A stretch of 57,864 bases of DNA, taken from the NCBI GenBank assembly GCA_025352125.1, contig JANXTZ010000066.1, positions 1-57,864 of the forward strand. Direction: 5' to 3'. The notes beneath the pieces are model-generated. The model was given only the letters and a program-made list of their open reading frames with translations. It did not search any database and had not been told where the DNA came from. Both the position numbers and the translations under genes were made by a program. This DNA is from Deinococcales bacterium. Lineage in GTDB: Bacteria > Deinococcota > Deinococci > Deinococcales > JAAFIG01. Position 1 is the stretch's first letter. Each line of letters starts with the position of its first letter. Positions 1-7,776 of the stretch are shown here, piece by piece.

Positions 1-24
1 CTAGGCGCACCACCTGGTGAGGCA

Positions 25-111
25 TCAGGAATGAGGGGTTCGAGGCGTGTAAGCTGTTTGAGGGTGAGGTCGCTTGAGTAGGCTTTTCGTTTCACAGCAG
101 GAGTCTGACAT
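25..111 (-). CDS. possible 28-residue ORF after the PadR-partner gene
   Basis: A short frame (starting MSDSCCETK) begins 5 nt after the stop of the interrupted membrane gene and has a GGTGAGG-like ribosome site. Its stop overlaps a further ATG (25-23) in a TGATG arrangement, so the operon may continue off the left edge of the window. I recognise no family. It could equally be non-coding sequence; positions 1-24 hold only this possible downstream start. Confidence 0.25.
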   Translation of the reverse strand: MSDSCCETKSLLKRPHPQTAYTPRTPHS

Positions 112-116
112 GAACC

Positions 117-692
117 TCACCCTTCATAAACACGCTCTAAGGTTGACAGTGCAGAAAACACTCCAATCAGGGTTAAGTTCACCTTCGGATCGTCGGGTGA
201 ATAACTGTGCAAAATGACCGCGCAATAAATCCAACCGATGCCGAACGCAGCAACACCAAACTGTTCGACTCGATTCTTTTTGACTGGGAATGCGAGAATA
301 ATACCAATACCGAGCAGAGCCAATAAACCACGATGCACGAGCGACAATATTGTGGTTGCAAAATCGAAATACCCTGATGAAGTCAAAAAATCAAAATGCA
401 ACAACCGTAAAATAATAAACGCCACAGTTTCAAACGCAAACAAAAACCCCGAGATTGCACCCAACTTCTGTAACCAATTCATGCGTTTACCTTTCCTCGA
501 GAATCGTTGCTGCACAGCGCTCGAGACGCAATCAAAAACCGTAATCAGCCAGAACTTGGGCAACTATTTTGCGAGTTTTGCAGCCTCAAATTGGAGTTTA
601 AAAACTTGCAGCATTTCATGACCAAACTCGAGTCTGAAATCTTTTGGGTACGCTTGCAACATCAATTTGTAAACCCAAAGCTCGAGTTTCAT
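117..692 (-). pseudogene. PadR-partner membrane protein, interrupted by an in-frame TAG
   Basis: The gene starts at ATG 692, overlapping the PadR stop by ATGA, so translation is coupled. The first 42 codons encode an N-terminus (YPKDFRLEFGHEM) typical of the membrane proteins encoded next to PadR regulators. A TAG at 566-564 follows. The same frame continues directly with LPKFWLITVFDCVSSAVQQ, which matches the usual continuation of this family, and then with about four hydrophobic segments to a stop at 117. The two halves therefore look like one protein of about 190 residues broken by a single nonsense codon. Restart at the TTG immediately after the stop, or read-through, is possible. The function of the family is not established; it is presumably a membrane protein under PadR control. 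Confidence 0.7.
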
Positions 693-1033
693 GACGCTCG
701 CCCGAATTTGGGCAACAGTTTTTTTGCCCTGGAAGTGCGTACCAGTTGCTCGAGGCGTTCGGCTTCGCTGGTGGCGGCGGCATGACCTTTTGGCGTGATG
801 CGGTAGTAACGGCGGCGTTCGTCGTCCAGACTGGGGTCGGGGCGGGTGTCGGACTCTTCGATCCAAGCACTCTCGAGCAGGCGCTTTATTGTGCCGTACA
901 GTGTTCCTGCCCCAAGTTTGATTGCACCGTTGGTTTGTTCACTGACTTCTTTGACGATAGCGTAACCGTGACGTTCCTGGTCAGAAAGTGCCAGCAGGAT
1001 GTGAAAAACGGCGGGGGTGAGTGGTTCTGACAT
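689..1033 (-). CDS. PadR family transcriptional regulator
   Basis: This 114-residue protein is a small winged-helix regulator. It has the PadR pattern LLALSDQERHGYAIVKEV at the N-terminus, then LGAGTLYGTIKRL for the recognition region, then a wing ending in RRYYRITPKG. PadR repressors usually control an adjacent membrane protein or transporter gene, and that partner follows here with a 4-bp overlap. The start is supported by an AAGGAG ribosome site just upstream. A TATATC-N7-GATATA inverted repeat (1059-1077) lies in the promoter and suggests autoregulation. Confidence 0.93.
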   Translation of the reverse strand: MSEPLTPAVFHILLALSDQERHGYAIVKEVSEQTNGAIKLGAGTLYGTIKRLLESAWIEESDTRPDPSLDDERRRYYRITPKGHAAATSEAERLEQLVRTSRAKKLLPKFGRAS

Positions 1034-1058
1034 AAGCTCCTTTTAACATTTCAATAGA

Positions 1059-1077
1059 TATATCGGTTACGGATATA
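1059..1077. promoter_or_regulatory. candidate PadR operator
   Basis: An inverted repeat with arms TATATC and GATATA and a 7-bp spacer lies between the PadR gene and efp. On the minus strand it covers the likely -10 region (TATATC, with TTGATG as -35 about 18 bp away), so binding would block the PadR promoter. PadR operators are typically AT-rich dyads of this kind. Assignment to this PadR is inferred from position. Confidence 0.5.
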
Positions 1078-1181
1078 GTACATCAAGTCTCTAAAAAGTC
1101 AAGAAGATGAGGTAAACTGGGTTCGTTTGCGACACCTCGAGAGAAACCTCGAGCGCTAAAGATGCAAAAAAGGAGCTTCAA

Positions 1182-1742
1182 ATGATTAGCGTTACAGACC
1201 TTCGCAGCGGCACAAAAGTCGAGATGGACGGCGGCTTATGGGAAACCATCGACTACATGCACCAAAAAATCGGGCGCGGCGGCGCAAAAGTCGTCACCAA
1301 ATTCCGCAGCCTCGAGACGGGATCAATCGTGGACCGTACCTTCAACGCCACCGAAAAATTGCAAGACATTTTTATTGAGGGACGCACCATGCAATACCTT
1401 TACAAAGACGGCGACGACTTCATGTTCATGGACATGGACACGTTTGACCAGATCAGCCTGCCGACCAAACTCGCGGGCGATTCGGTGCGGTTTTTGAAAG
1501 AAAATACCAACGTCGAAGTGCAATTTTACAAAGACAAACCACTGAAAATCACCCTGCCAAACCAAGTTGTGTTGCAAGTCACACGGTCTGATCCAGGTTT
1601 GAAGGGCGACACCATCTCAGGTGGCAGCAAACCTGCCACGCTCGAGACGGGTGCTTTGATTCAAGTGCCGTTGTTTGTCGAACAAGACGAATTCGTGCGG
1701 GTGGACACTCGAACCGGCGAATACCTGGGACGCGAGAAGTAA
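1182..1742 (+). CDS. efp: elongation factor P
   Basis: EF-P binds between the ribosomal P and E sites and rescues ribosomes stalled at polyproline stretches. The 186 residues show the three usual domains: KOW-like (1 to about 64) and two OB folds, ending in the conserved block SGGSKPATLETG and VDTRTGEYLGR. The domain I loop reads HQKIGRGGAKV, so the tip residue is Arg32 rather than Lys. This is the Thermus-type loop and the best taxonomic marker here. The start has a strong AAGGAG site. A TAAACT -10 box at 1113-1118 gives a leader of about 55 nt. An intrinsic terminator follows. Confidence 0.97.
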   Translation: MISVTDLRSGTKVEMDGGLWETIDYMHQKIGRGGAKVVTKFRSLETGSIVDRTFNATEKLQDIFIEGRTMQYLYKDGDDFMFMDMDTFDQISLPTKLAGDSVRFLKENTNVEVQFYKDKPLKITLPNQVVLQVTRSDPGLKGDTISGGSKPATLETGALIQVPLFVEQDEFVRVDTRTGEYLGREK

Positions 1743-1761
1743 GCAGGTAGCAAAAACTTGG

Positions 1762-1795
1762 AACTCCCGCTCGAGATTTGAGCAGGAGTTTTTTT
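1762..1795 (+). terminator. intrinsic terminator of efp
   Basis: AACTCC-C-GCTC pairs with GAGC-A-GGAGTT (one mismatch) around a 7-nt loop and is followed by a run of T. It lies 20 bp after the efp stop. A CTCGAG palindrome forms the top of the stem. Confidence 0.85.
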
Positions 1796-1848
1796 AACGC
1801 TCGAGGCGATTCAATCACGAAATTACACAAGTGCGCTAAACTGCTTTT

Positions 1849-2412
1849 ATGCTTGCCGAATCAACCCCGCCGATCACTCAACCTCAGCGTTTCAAATTTA
1901 CGCTCGAGATGTTTGAGGCGTTAAGTGACGCAGGGCATTTTGGCGAAAAACACGTTGAATTGCTGAATGAAGAAATACTCGTGAAGGGACTGCAAAGTGA
2001 AGATCATGCTTACGCGATTCAGAATCTTTCCGAGATATTTCATGCGCAACTTGGTCAATTTGGCACGATACGCACGCAACTGCCTTTGATTCTCGAGACT
2101 CCACCACCAGATTTTGTACTGCCTGACCTCGCGCTTTTAAAACTTCCCAACATCCAGTACAAAACCCGTAACGCCACCTCCAGCGATGCGATACTGGTCG
2201 TCGAAATTAGCAACTCAACCCTGGATTATGACCAAAGTGCGAAACTCGAGGCTTACGCCCGAAATTTTATTCCCGAATACTGGATTTACCATGTCAACAC
2301 CGAACAACTCGAGGTTTGCACACAACCAGATGGGCATTCTTACACCTTGCGGCGAATGCTGAAATTAGGGCAAAGTGTTGAAATTTTTGGTTTGAATCTG
2401 AACTGGTGGTAA
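1849..2412 (+). CDS. Uma2 family endonuclease (DUF820)
   Basis: This 187-residue protein has the Uma2/DUF820 layout: an N-terminal FTLEMFEAL helix, ELLNEEI, then the PD-(D/E)XK core seen as LPDLALLKLP, ILVVEISNSTL and YDQSAKLEAYA, ending in PEYWIYHVN. The family is a restriction-like nuclease fold, common in many copies in cyanobacteria and Deinococcota, with no settled physiological role. The gene stands alone. TAAACT at 1837-1842 followed by 6 nt and ATG indicates a leaderless transcript. Its stop codon lies in the left arm of a perfect hairpin. Confidence 0.9.
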   Translation: MLAESTPPITQPQRFKFTLEMFEALSDAGHFGEKHVELLNEEILVKGLQSEDHAYAIQNLSEIFHAQLGQFGTIRTQLPLILETPPPDFVLPDLALLKLPNIQYKTRNATSSDAILVVEISNSTLDYDQSAKLEAYARNFIPEYWIYHVNTEQLEVCTQPDGHSYTLRRMLKLGQSVEIFGLNLNWW

Positions 2413-2442
2413 GGGTGAACTTTGTGTTCAGGTTCACCCTTA
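2410..2442 (+). terminator. perfect hairpin at the Uma2 gene stop
   Basis: Arms of 11 bp (TAAGGGTGAAC and its exact complement) surround an 11-nt loop, and the left arm includes the TAA stop of the Uma2 gene. The following sequence is only moderately T-rich, so it may be a weak terminator or an mRNA 3'-end stabiliser. Confidence 0.55.
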
Positions 2443-2533
2443 GGATATTTTCTTGACCCTCGAGATTGGAGCGGAAGTTTTTTATTGCTCGAGAAATACT
2501 TGTGAAAATTTGAATTTCGACTAAACTGATCGT

Positions 2534-2695
2534 ATGACCGTAAATACCGAATTCAAAAGACCAAAACGCCAACCCAAACACCAAAAAGGTACGGGAACAC
2601 GATTGCTTGAGGCGTTAGATCGGCTTGCAGCTAAAGTTCCTGATAAGGCTTGGGACAGTGTGTCAAAAAATGGCTCGAGACTTGTCAATTCATAA
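2534..2695 (+). CDS. small basic protein of unknown function (53 residues)
   Basis: The frame encodes MTVNTEFKRPKRQPKHQK followed by an amphipathic helix-like part (LLEALDRLAAKVPDKAWDSV). The start is supported by a leaderless promoter: TAAACT at 2522-2527, 6 nt, ATG, the same spacing as in many neighbours. The basic N-terminus and short helix would suit a nucleic-acid-binding or antitoxin-like protein, but I recognise no family and see no partner toxin. It lies between the Uma2 gene and the convergent ATP-grasp gene. Confidence 0.5.
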   Translation: MTVNTEFKRPKRQPKHQKGTGTRLLEALDRLAAKVPDKAWDSVSKNGSRLVNS

Positions 2696-2709
2696 CTCGA
2701 GAATTGCAT

Positions 2710-3486
2710 TTAAGAATCGAATATGGAAATAAATTGCGTCGCTGACCATTTCTTTCGATCAGAAACTTGTCCATCGCCCAGTTCAATCAGCCGAAGATCA
2801 CGGTTTGCAGATAACACCAGATCAATCGAGTAAAATGGACTTTCAATACGCTGTGCAATCTCGTGTACAAGGTTTGGCACAGTGCCATCTCGAGCGTGAG
2901 CTTGTCCGTTGAACACAAAGTACCGTTCTTCAGTTTCTGGGATTAACTGCTCGAATTCACGAATGCAAACTCCACCTTCAATTGAACCCCGATACTGTTC
3001 AATCAGAGATACGACTTCAGCAACTTCTTGCGGGGTTTTGGCAACCGAACCGCGTTGTGTGGTGAGGGATTTTACATAATCTTTTACGAAGTAAGCAGAC
3101 CATTCTTTTCCCGCAAGGGTGGCAACAAAGTCTGCATTTCTTGGCACAATAATTGTTTCAGGTGTAAAATCTTTACAAATCGAATACCATTCGGGCAAAT
3201 AATGGCAACGGCGATACTGCATTGGGTTTGTTCTTGGAATCCCACCCTTGTCACAAATAGCGCGGTGTAATCGAGTGTAGTTTTCGGGGGTTAGCATCCA
3301 ACCGCGATACAGTACGGTTTCATTTGCAGTGATAAACGGCTTTGTCTTGAATTGACCTCCTTCAAAATCTTCAAATGAAAAGAGCAAGCAAGTCAACCCA
3401 AAAGCTCGAGCGGCATCATATTCTTCGGCATAAGTCTCATCGGGGGCAGATTTGTTGAAGGGGTCAGATGGAAATAGAAACTGCAT
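2710..3486 (-). CDS. ATP-grasp domain protein (R2K type, DUF4343-like)
   Basis: This protein of about 258 residues resembles the R2K clade of ATP-grasp enzymes. It has VLYRGWMLTPENY, then PMQYRRCHYLPEWY, then a lysine-bearing strand (WSAYFVKDYVKS), and a C-terminal acidic strand SIDLVLSANRDLRLIELGDGQ that would hold metal and ATP ligands. Such enzymes ligate a carboxylate to an amine or thiol using ATP; the substrate is unknown. I prefer the start at 3486 (MQFLFPSDPF) because the upstream 11 codons do not look coding and a TAATTT box lies 8 nt before it; an ATG at 3519 is the alternative. The gene is single, convergent with 2534-2695. Confidence 0.75.
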   Translation of the reverse strand: MQFLFPSDPFNKSAPDETYAEEYDAARAFGLTCLLFSFEDFEGGQFKTKPFITANETVLYRGWMLTPENYTRLHRAICDKGGIPRTNPMQYRRCHYLPEWYSICKDFTPETIIVPRNADFVATLAGKEWSAYFVKDYVKSLTTQRGSVAKTPQEVAEVVSLIEQYRGSIEGGVCIREFEQLIPETEERYFVFNGQAHARDGTVPNLVHEIAQRIESPFYSIDLVLSANRDLRLIELGDGQVSDRKKWSATQFISIFDS

Positions 3487-3570
3487 AGAAATGAAAATTA
3501 CTCTAAGACAGCTTCTCATTGCAAACTCGGGAATCCGAGATTTGATTCTTTGCTAACTGCCATCCGCTCC

Positions 3571-5994
3571 CTACCCCCGAATCTCGAGTCCTACCTCCCT
3601 CATGGCATTCATGACATTCTGCATCGCGCCGTCCACTTCGGTATCGGTCAGCGTTCGCCCTGGGGCGCGAAACTCGAGGCGAATGGCGACGCTGCGATGA
3701 CCTTCAGGGATTTTGCCGCCAGCGAACACGTCAAACGGTTGGACACTCTCGAGGAAGAGTCCTGCGGCTTTTTTGGTGAGTTGCTCGAGGTGGCTGTACG
3801 GCGTGGTGTTTGGTGCGACGATTGCCAGGTCGCGCAGGGCGCTGGGCAGACGGCTGGGGTCTTTAAAATTCCAAGCTCGAGTCGGCAGCGGCAACCTGAT
3901 TTCGGCAACCAGGGTGTTGTTTGAAAGCTCGAGGTTGGCGGCAACTTGCGGGTGCAAAGCGCCGATCATGCCGACGCTAACGCCGTTCCAGAAAATCTCG
4001 CCTGCGATGCCAGGATGTAAGAACTCTGGGGCATTCGGGTGTTGGTGAACCTCGAGTAAATCTCCAAGACGATGCGCTGCTGCCTCGAGTAAGCCTTTGA
4101 ACGCGTAGAAGCCACCGTTAATCCCCGCCTGCCAGGTCTTCGGGGCAAATGCGCCACTCATCAGCAAGCCAAGCCTTTCCTCGCCAGGGTGGTTGGAATC
4201 CGAGATTGGGTACGGGAAAACATTACCAACCTCGAACAACAACAAACTCTCGAGCGCACGGTTGACTTTGGCGGTGTTCAACAAGCTTGAGATCAACTGC
4301 GTGCGAAGGTGTGTACGCTCCGTTGATTGCGCGTTTTGCAACTCGAGCACTGGCGCGGGAACTCGGGCGCGTTCCGCCTCGAGCGTGTTGGTGAAGCTGT
4401 AACTGACAATTTCTTGAAAACCCAGTCCAACCAGTACCTCTTTTAAGGCTCGAGTTGCTTTGACGGGCGCGTCCACACCTCGCACGCCATCGTTGACGCG
4501 AATATTGGGCAGGGTTTCAGGAATCGCGTCATAACCGAGCATACGGGCAACCTCTTCGACCAGATCGACTTCCAAATCCATGTTCACGCGGTTTGTTGAA
4601 GGTTGTACCGTCCAAACCTCGCCCGAGGTCGCGTCAACCAGAAAACCCAATCGCTCGAGCGCCGCTTTTTGGTCAGTGCTCGAGAAACTTGTGCCGAGGT
4701 ATTCGTTGGCAAAACCTGGACGGAATGGCACGCTCAAACGAGGTTGCTCGCCGCCAACATCAAAATGCCCAGGCACGACCTCACCGCCGCCAGACTCGAG
4801 AATCAACTGCATGTAACGGTTTGCAGCCCAGAGGAGCAGATTCGGGTCTACGCCACGCTCGAAACGGTACACGGCATCCGTTGCCAACCCGAGCCTGCGG
4901 GCGGTCAAACGCAATTGCACAGGGTTAAAACTGGCTGCCTCGAGCACCACGTCAGTCGTCGCATCGGTAATCGCGCTGTATTTCGCACCAATCACGCCCG
5001 CAACCCCAACCACTCGAGATTCGGCGTTGACTGGGGTAGTAATCACCAAATCTTTGGCGGTCAAAACCCGAGGTTGATCGTCAAGTGAAATGATACTTTC
5101 CACGTCCTTCGCGGGACGAACCACGATCTTATGTTCGGGTAAATCTTTGGCATCGTAAACTGCCGTTGGTTGCCCAAGTTCAAGCATCACGTAATTGCTG
5201 GCATCAACCAGATTGTTGATGGCTCGCATTCCAGCGTTGGTCACACGGCGTTGCAACCATGCGGGACTTGGAACAACTTTTACGCCCTTCGCCATTCGTG
5301 CCACAAAACGAGGGCAGGATTCAGGCTCGAGGACTTCAACTTGCACAGGAAAATTCGTGTCGTGGTAGCTGGCTAAACCGCCCGAGGGCAGTTTTACCTC
5401 GAGTTTCAAGAACGCGGCTAAATCTCGAGCGATGCCCAACACCGAAAGCGCATCCGCACGGTTTGGCGTGATCTCCACATCCAAGACAACATCCTCAGCC
5501 CACAAACTCGAGAGGATTGTGCCAGATGCGGCGTTGTTCGCTGGGAACTCGAGCAGACCGCCCGCGTACTCGCCAATGCCCAATTCCTTTGGCGAACAAC
5601 ACATGCCCCACGAGGTTTTGCCCTGAATCTCGCGGATGCCGACCACCGTGCCCTGCCCGTCCATGTCCACACTCTGATGCGCCGCGAGTTGCGTGCCAGG
5701 GGTTGCCACCGCCACGCCAACCCCCGCTCGAGCGTTGCTAGCCCCCGTGACAATCGTTTTTGACGTGCCGTCACCAACATCCACCAGCAATTCGTACAAA
5801 TGCGTTTCAGGCATGGGCGTGCATTCAAGCACCACGCCAAAAATCACGCCGTCGGGCGGGGTGGGACTCTCGAGAAATTCTTCAATGCCCGTGCCGAGCA
5901 TGGCTAAGATTGGCTCGAGGTTGTGCGGGTTGTAATCGATTTTGTTGGGAAGGTCGGGCAGCATTTCGACCAGCCAGGAATACGGTACTTTCAT
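3571..5994 (-). CDS. pheT: phenylalanyl-tRNA synthetase beta subunit
   Basis: At 807 residues this is the usual length of bacterial PheT, the structural and editing subunit of the alpha2-beta2 enzyme. In order it has an EMAP/OB tRNA-binding domain (about 40-155, VVTGASNARAGVGVAVA), B3/B4 editing domain (about 215-370, MRAINNLVDASNYVMLELG), B5 domain (about 400-470), the inactive catalytic-like core, and a C-terminal FDX-ACB anticodon-binding domain ending in DTEVDGAMQNVMNAMREVG. The start has a GGAG site. It follows pheS after a 185-bp spacer that carries three dyad elements. Confidence 0.97.
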   Translation of the reverse strand: MKVPYSWLVEMLPDLPNKIDYNPHNLEPILAMLGTGIEEFLESPTPPDGVIFGVVLECTPMPETHLYELLVDVGDGTSKTIVTGASNARAGVGVAVATPGTQLAAHQSVDMDGQGTVVGIREIQGKTSWGMCCSPKELGIGEYAGGLLEFPANNAASGTILSSLWAEDVVLDVEITPNRADALSVLGIARDLAAFLKLEVKLPSGGLASYHDTNFPVQVEVLEPESCPRFVARMAKGVKVVPSPAWLQRRVTNAGMRAINNLVDASNYVMLELGQPTAVYDAKDLPEHKIVVRPAKDVESIISLDDQPRVLTAKDLVITTPVNAESRVVGVAGVIGAKYSAITDATTDVVLEAASFNPVQLRLTARRLGLATDAVYRFERGVDPNLLLWAANRYMQLILESGGGEVVPGHFDVGGEQPRLSVPFRPGFANEYLGTSFSSTDQKAALERLGFLVDATSGEVWTVQPSTNRVNMDLEVDLVEEVARMLGYDAIPETLPNIRVNDGVRGVDAPVKATRALKEVLVGLGFQEIVSYSFTNTLEAERARVPAPVLELQNAQSTERTHLRTQLISSLLNTAKVNRALESLLLFEVGNVFPYPISDSNHPGEERLGLLMSGAFAPKTWQAGINGGFYAFKGLLEAAAHRLGDLLEVHQHPNAPEFLHPGIAGEIFWNGVSVGMIGALHPQVAANLELSNNTLVAEIRLPLPTRAWNFKDPSRLPSALRDLAIVAPNTTPYSHLEQLTKKAAGLFLESVQPFDVFAGGKIPEGHRSVAIRLEFRAPGRTLTDTEVDGAMQNVMNAMREVGLEIRG

Positions 5995-6014
5995 GATTGC
6001 TCCTGTAATTGCGG

Positions 6015-6113
6015 AGTCAGTGACTCCGTAGTTTGATGTAAATCATTTTTGAGATTCAATTCGGCAGTCACTGTCTCCCAAATTTGTTCGAATTGTGCGG
6101 ACACTGACTGCAC
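6015..6113. repeat. three related dyad elements between pheS and pheT
   Basis: Within about 100 bp the spacer contains GGAGTCAGTGACTCC (perfect dyad), a second imperfect dyad around AGTCACTGTCT, and a third with TTGTGC and GCACAA arms around GACACTGACT. Each carries a CAGTGAC-like core or its complement. They could form small hairpins in the pheST transcript or be protein sites. Confidence 0.4.
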
Positions 6114-6179
6114 AATTAGACTCAAATTCTTAAATCTCCCTCGAGATTGCAAAGCAGGTTTGGCATCACTGGCGCATCT

Positions 6180-7190
6180 TCAATCGAGATTCCCACGAAA
6201 TTGCCTCAACACGCGCAAATCGTTCTGAAAGAAATACCGAATGTCCGGAATGCCGTACTTAATCATGGCAAGGCGTTCAATCCCCAAACCAAACGCGAAC
6301 CCTCGAGCGTGCGCGTACTTGTCATCATTACGCAACTTGCAAACCGCTTCAAACACCCTCGGGTGAACCATGCCACAACCACCAAGCTCGAGCCATTTTG
6401 CCGCGCCCGTGCGAGGGTTTTCCCAGTACACGGCAAAGTCGGCGCTGGGTTCGGTGAACGGGTAGTAACTGGGTTGAAAACGCACTTTGGCACGGCTGCC
6501 GAACAAACCTTTTGCCATTTCTGCCAGCGTGCCTTTTTGGTCGGCAAGCGTGATGCCCTCACCAACCACCAGTCCCTCGAGTTGATGGAACATGGCTTCG
6601 TGGGTGGCATCGGTCTGCTCAAAGCGAAAAACTTTTCCGGGCACAACAATTTTGAATGGCGCTTCATGGGCTTCCATAAAACGAATTTGCATGGGGCTGG
6701 TGTGCGTCCGCAGCACGCGGTTGTCCTTGAGCCAGAAGGTGTCCCATTGATCCCTAGCGGGATGGTAGCCAGGAATGTTCAGCGCATCGAAATTATGCAG
6801 TTCGTCTTCGACCTCTTGTCCTTGCACCACGGCATAACCCATGCCACGGTAAATGTCGGACAGGTCATCAATAATTCGGGTGATCAGGTGAAAACCACCC
6901 GCCTGAAACGGAATGCCTGGCAAGCTGACATCGAGCGCCTCGCTCGAGAGTTTTCGCGCCAATTCCGCATCTTTCAGCGCGGTTTCTCGAGCCTCAAACA
7001 TCATCTCGAGTTCGTTCTTGACCATGTTCACGGCAGCACCCTTGGCTTTACGGGCTTCAGGCTCGAGGCTGCCGAGGGTTTTTAATTCAGCCGTGAGTAA
7101 ACCCTTTTTGCCCAGGTATTTCACTTTGACTTCTTGCAATTCATTTAGGCTCGAGCTTGCATCAATCTCTATTTTGGCTTCATTTACCAT
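6180..7190 (-). CDS. pheS: phenylalanyl-tRNA synthetase alpha subunit
   Basis: The 336-residue catalytic subunit has an N-terminal coiled coil (1 to about 85) and a class II core. Motif 2 is visible as FRFEQTDATHEAMFHQLEG, the ATP/Phe pocket as WLELGGCGMVHPRV, and motif 3 as GFAFGLGIERLAMIKYGIPD. I place the start at 7190 (MVNEAKIEID) because it has an AAAAGGAG site. The upstream in-frame ATG at 7253 would read through a terminator hairpin. Together with PheT it charges tRNA-Phe. Confidence 0.97.
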   Translation of the reverse strand: MVNEAKIEIDASSSLNELQEVKVKYLGKKGLLTAELKTLGSLEPEARKAKGAAVNMVKNELEMMFEARETALKDAELARKLSSEALDVSLPGIPFQAGGFHLITRIIDDLSDIYRGMGYAVVQGQEVEDELHNFDALNIPGYHPARDQWDTFWLKDNRVLRTHTSPMQIRFMEAHEAPFKIVVPGKVFRFEQTDATHEAMFHQLEGLVVGEGITLADQKGTLAEMAKGLFGSRAKVRFQPSYYPFTEPSADFAVYWENPRTGAAKWLELGGCGMVHPRVFEAVCKLRNDDKYAHARGFAFGLGIERLAMIKYGIPDIRYFFQNDLRVLRQFRGNLD

Positions 7191-7337
7191 CTGTAGCTCC
7201 TTTTCTGGCAATAAAAAACTTCGGCTGATAGCCGAAGCGAACGCGCAAGACACCAGTTAAAAGGTGTTTGCGCTAACTTGTAAATGGCGAAAGTGTACCC
7301 ACAGGCTAAGGGTAACGGGTTACGGGCGTGTCGTCAA
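7191..7337 (-). promoter_or_regulatory. pheS promoter and attenuator-like leader
   Basis: On the minus strand TTGACG (7337-7332), 17 bp, and TACCCT (7314-7309) form a standard promoter, giving a leader of about 110 nt. The leader holds an imperfect hairpin (7273-7243, arms GCGCAA-CACC) and then a perfect terminator hairpin (7237-7211), only about 20 nt before the pheS start. This suggests control by attenuation. No phenylalanine-rich leader peptide and no convincing T-box motif is visible, so the mechanism is open. Confidence 0.55.
7211..7237 (-). terminator. terminator hairpin in the pheS leader
   Basis: CTTCGGCT and AGCCGAAG form an 8-bp stem with a 3-nt loop, followed on the minus strand by TTTTTT. 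It sits between the pheS promoter and its ribosome site, so it must be bypassed for pheS expression. Confidence 0.8.
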
Positions 7338-7388
7338 GACTCGAGTTGTGATTTTGCACTCAACCAAGTTTTGCATTAAACTTTTTGC

Positions 7389-7604
7389 ATGACCAAAGCT
7401 TACGAGGAAATCATCGATTTTATTGCGGCTGGAAGTCAACCCCAAGCGGTCGCCAATTTCAAACCCTCTGAAGAAGTTAGGGAGCGCGTGACAAATTTAA
7501 TTGCTCGAGAAAAAATAATTGGTTTGAACAGCGAAGAAAGCTCTGAACTCGAGCGTTATTTGCAACTCGAGCACATCATGCGCCTTGCCAAAGCTCGAGC
7601 CTGA
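7389..7604 (+). CDS. small antitoxin-like protein (71 residues)
   Basis: The sequence has the pattern DFIAAGSQPQAVANFKPSEE near the N-terminus, then RERVTNLIAREKIIGLNSEE, then ELERYLQLEHIMRLAKARA. I recall this as a conserved small family often encoded beside HNH or toxin-like genes in cyanobacteria and relatives, but no such partner is present here. It has a leaderless promoter (TAAACT at 7377-7382, 6 nt, ATG). Function unknown; an orphan antitoxin is one reading. Confidence 0.7.
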   Translation: MTKAYEEIIDFIAAGSQPQAVANFKPSEEVRERVTNLIAREKIIGLNSEESSELERYLQLEHIMRLAKARA

Positions 7605-7677
7605 TAAGCAAAATGACTTACTCGCGCGTGCCAGTGTTGTGTTAACCTGTGCCTGACCCTGAAAGGAGGTGTTGTTG

Positions 7678-7776
7678 ATGATTGAATTCCAGATTTTAAA
7701 ACCAATTTCAACACTCGCCTCTCGTTTTGATTTCAGGAGTTTTCATGTTACAACCACCAAACTTTTCGGTCTTTGA
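7678..7776 (+). CDS. leader mini-ORF 1 upstream of the GNAT gene (32 residues)
   Basis: The frame starts MIEFQILKPIS behind a strong AAAGGAGGTG ribosome site and overlaps mini-ORF 2. The strength of the ribosome site compared with the tiny product suggests a translated leader rather than a functional protein. I recognise no family. Confidence 0.4.
   Translation: MIEFQILKPISTLASRFDFRSFHVTTTKLFGL

Noticed and set aside
3571..5994. Several long open frames antisense to pheT, and similar ones antisense to the ABC, BenE and flavin reductase genes
   Set aside because: They are mirror frames of strongly conserved genes, lack ribosome sites or leaderless boxes, and encode no recognisable protein pattern.
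7240..7275. T-box riboswitch in the pheS leader
   Set aside because: AACTGGTGTCTTGCGC only loosely resembles the T-box element and no specifier-loop structure could be drawn, so I list only an attenuator-like leader.
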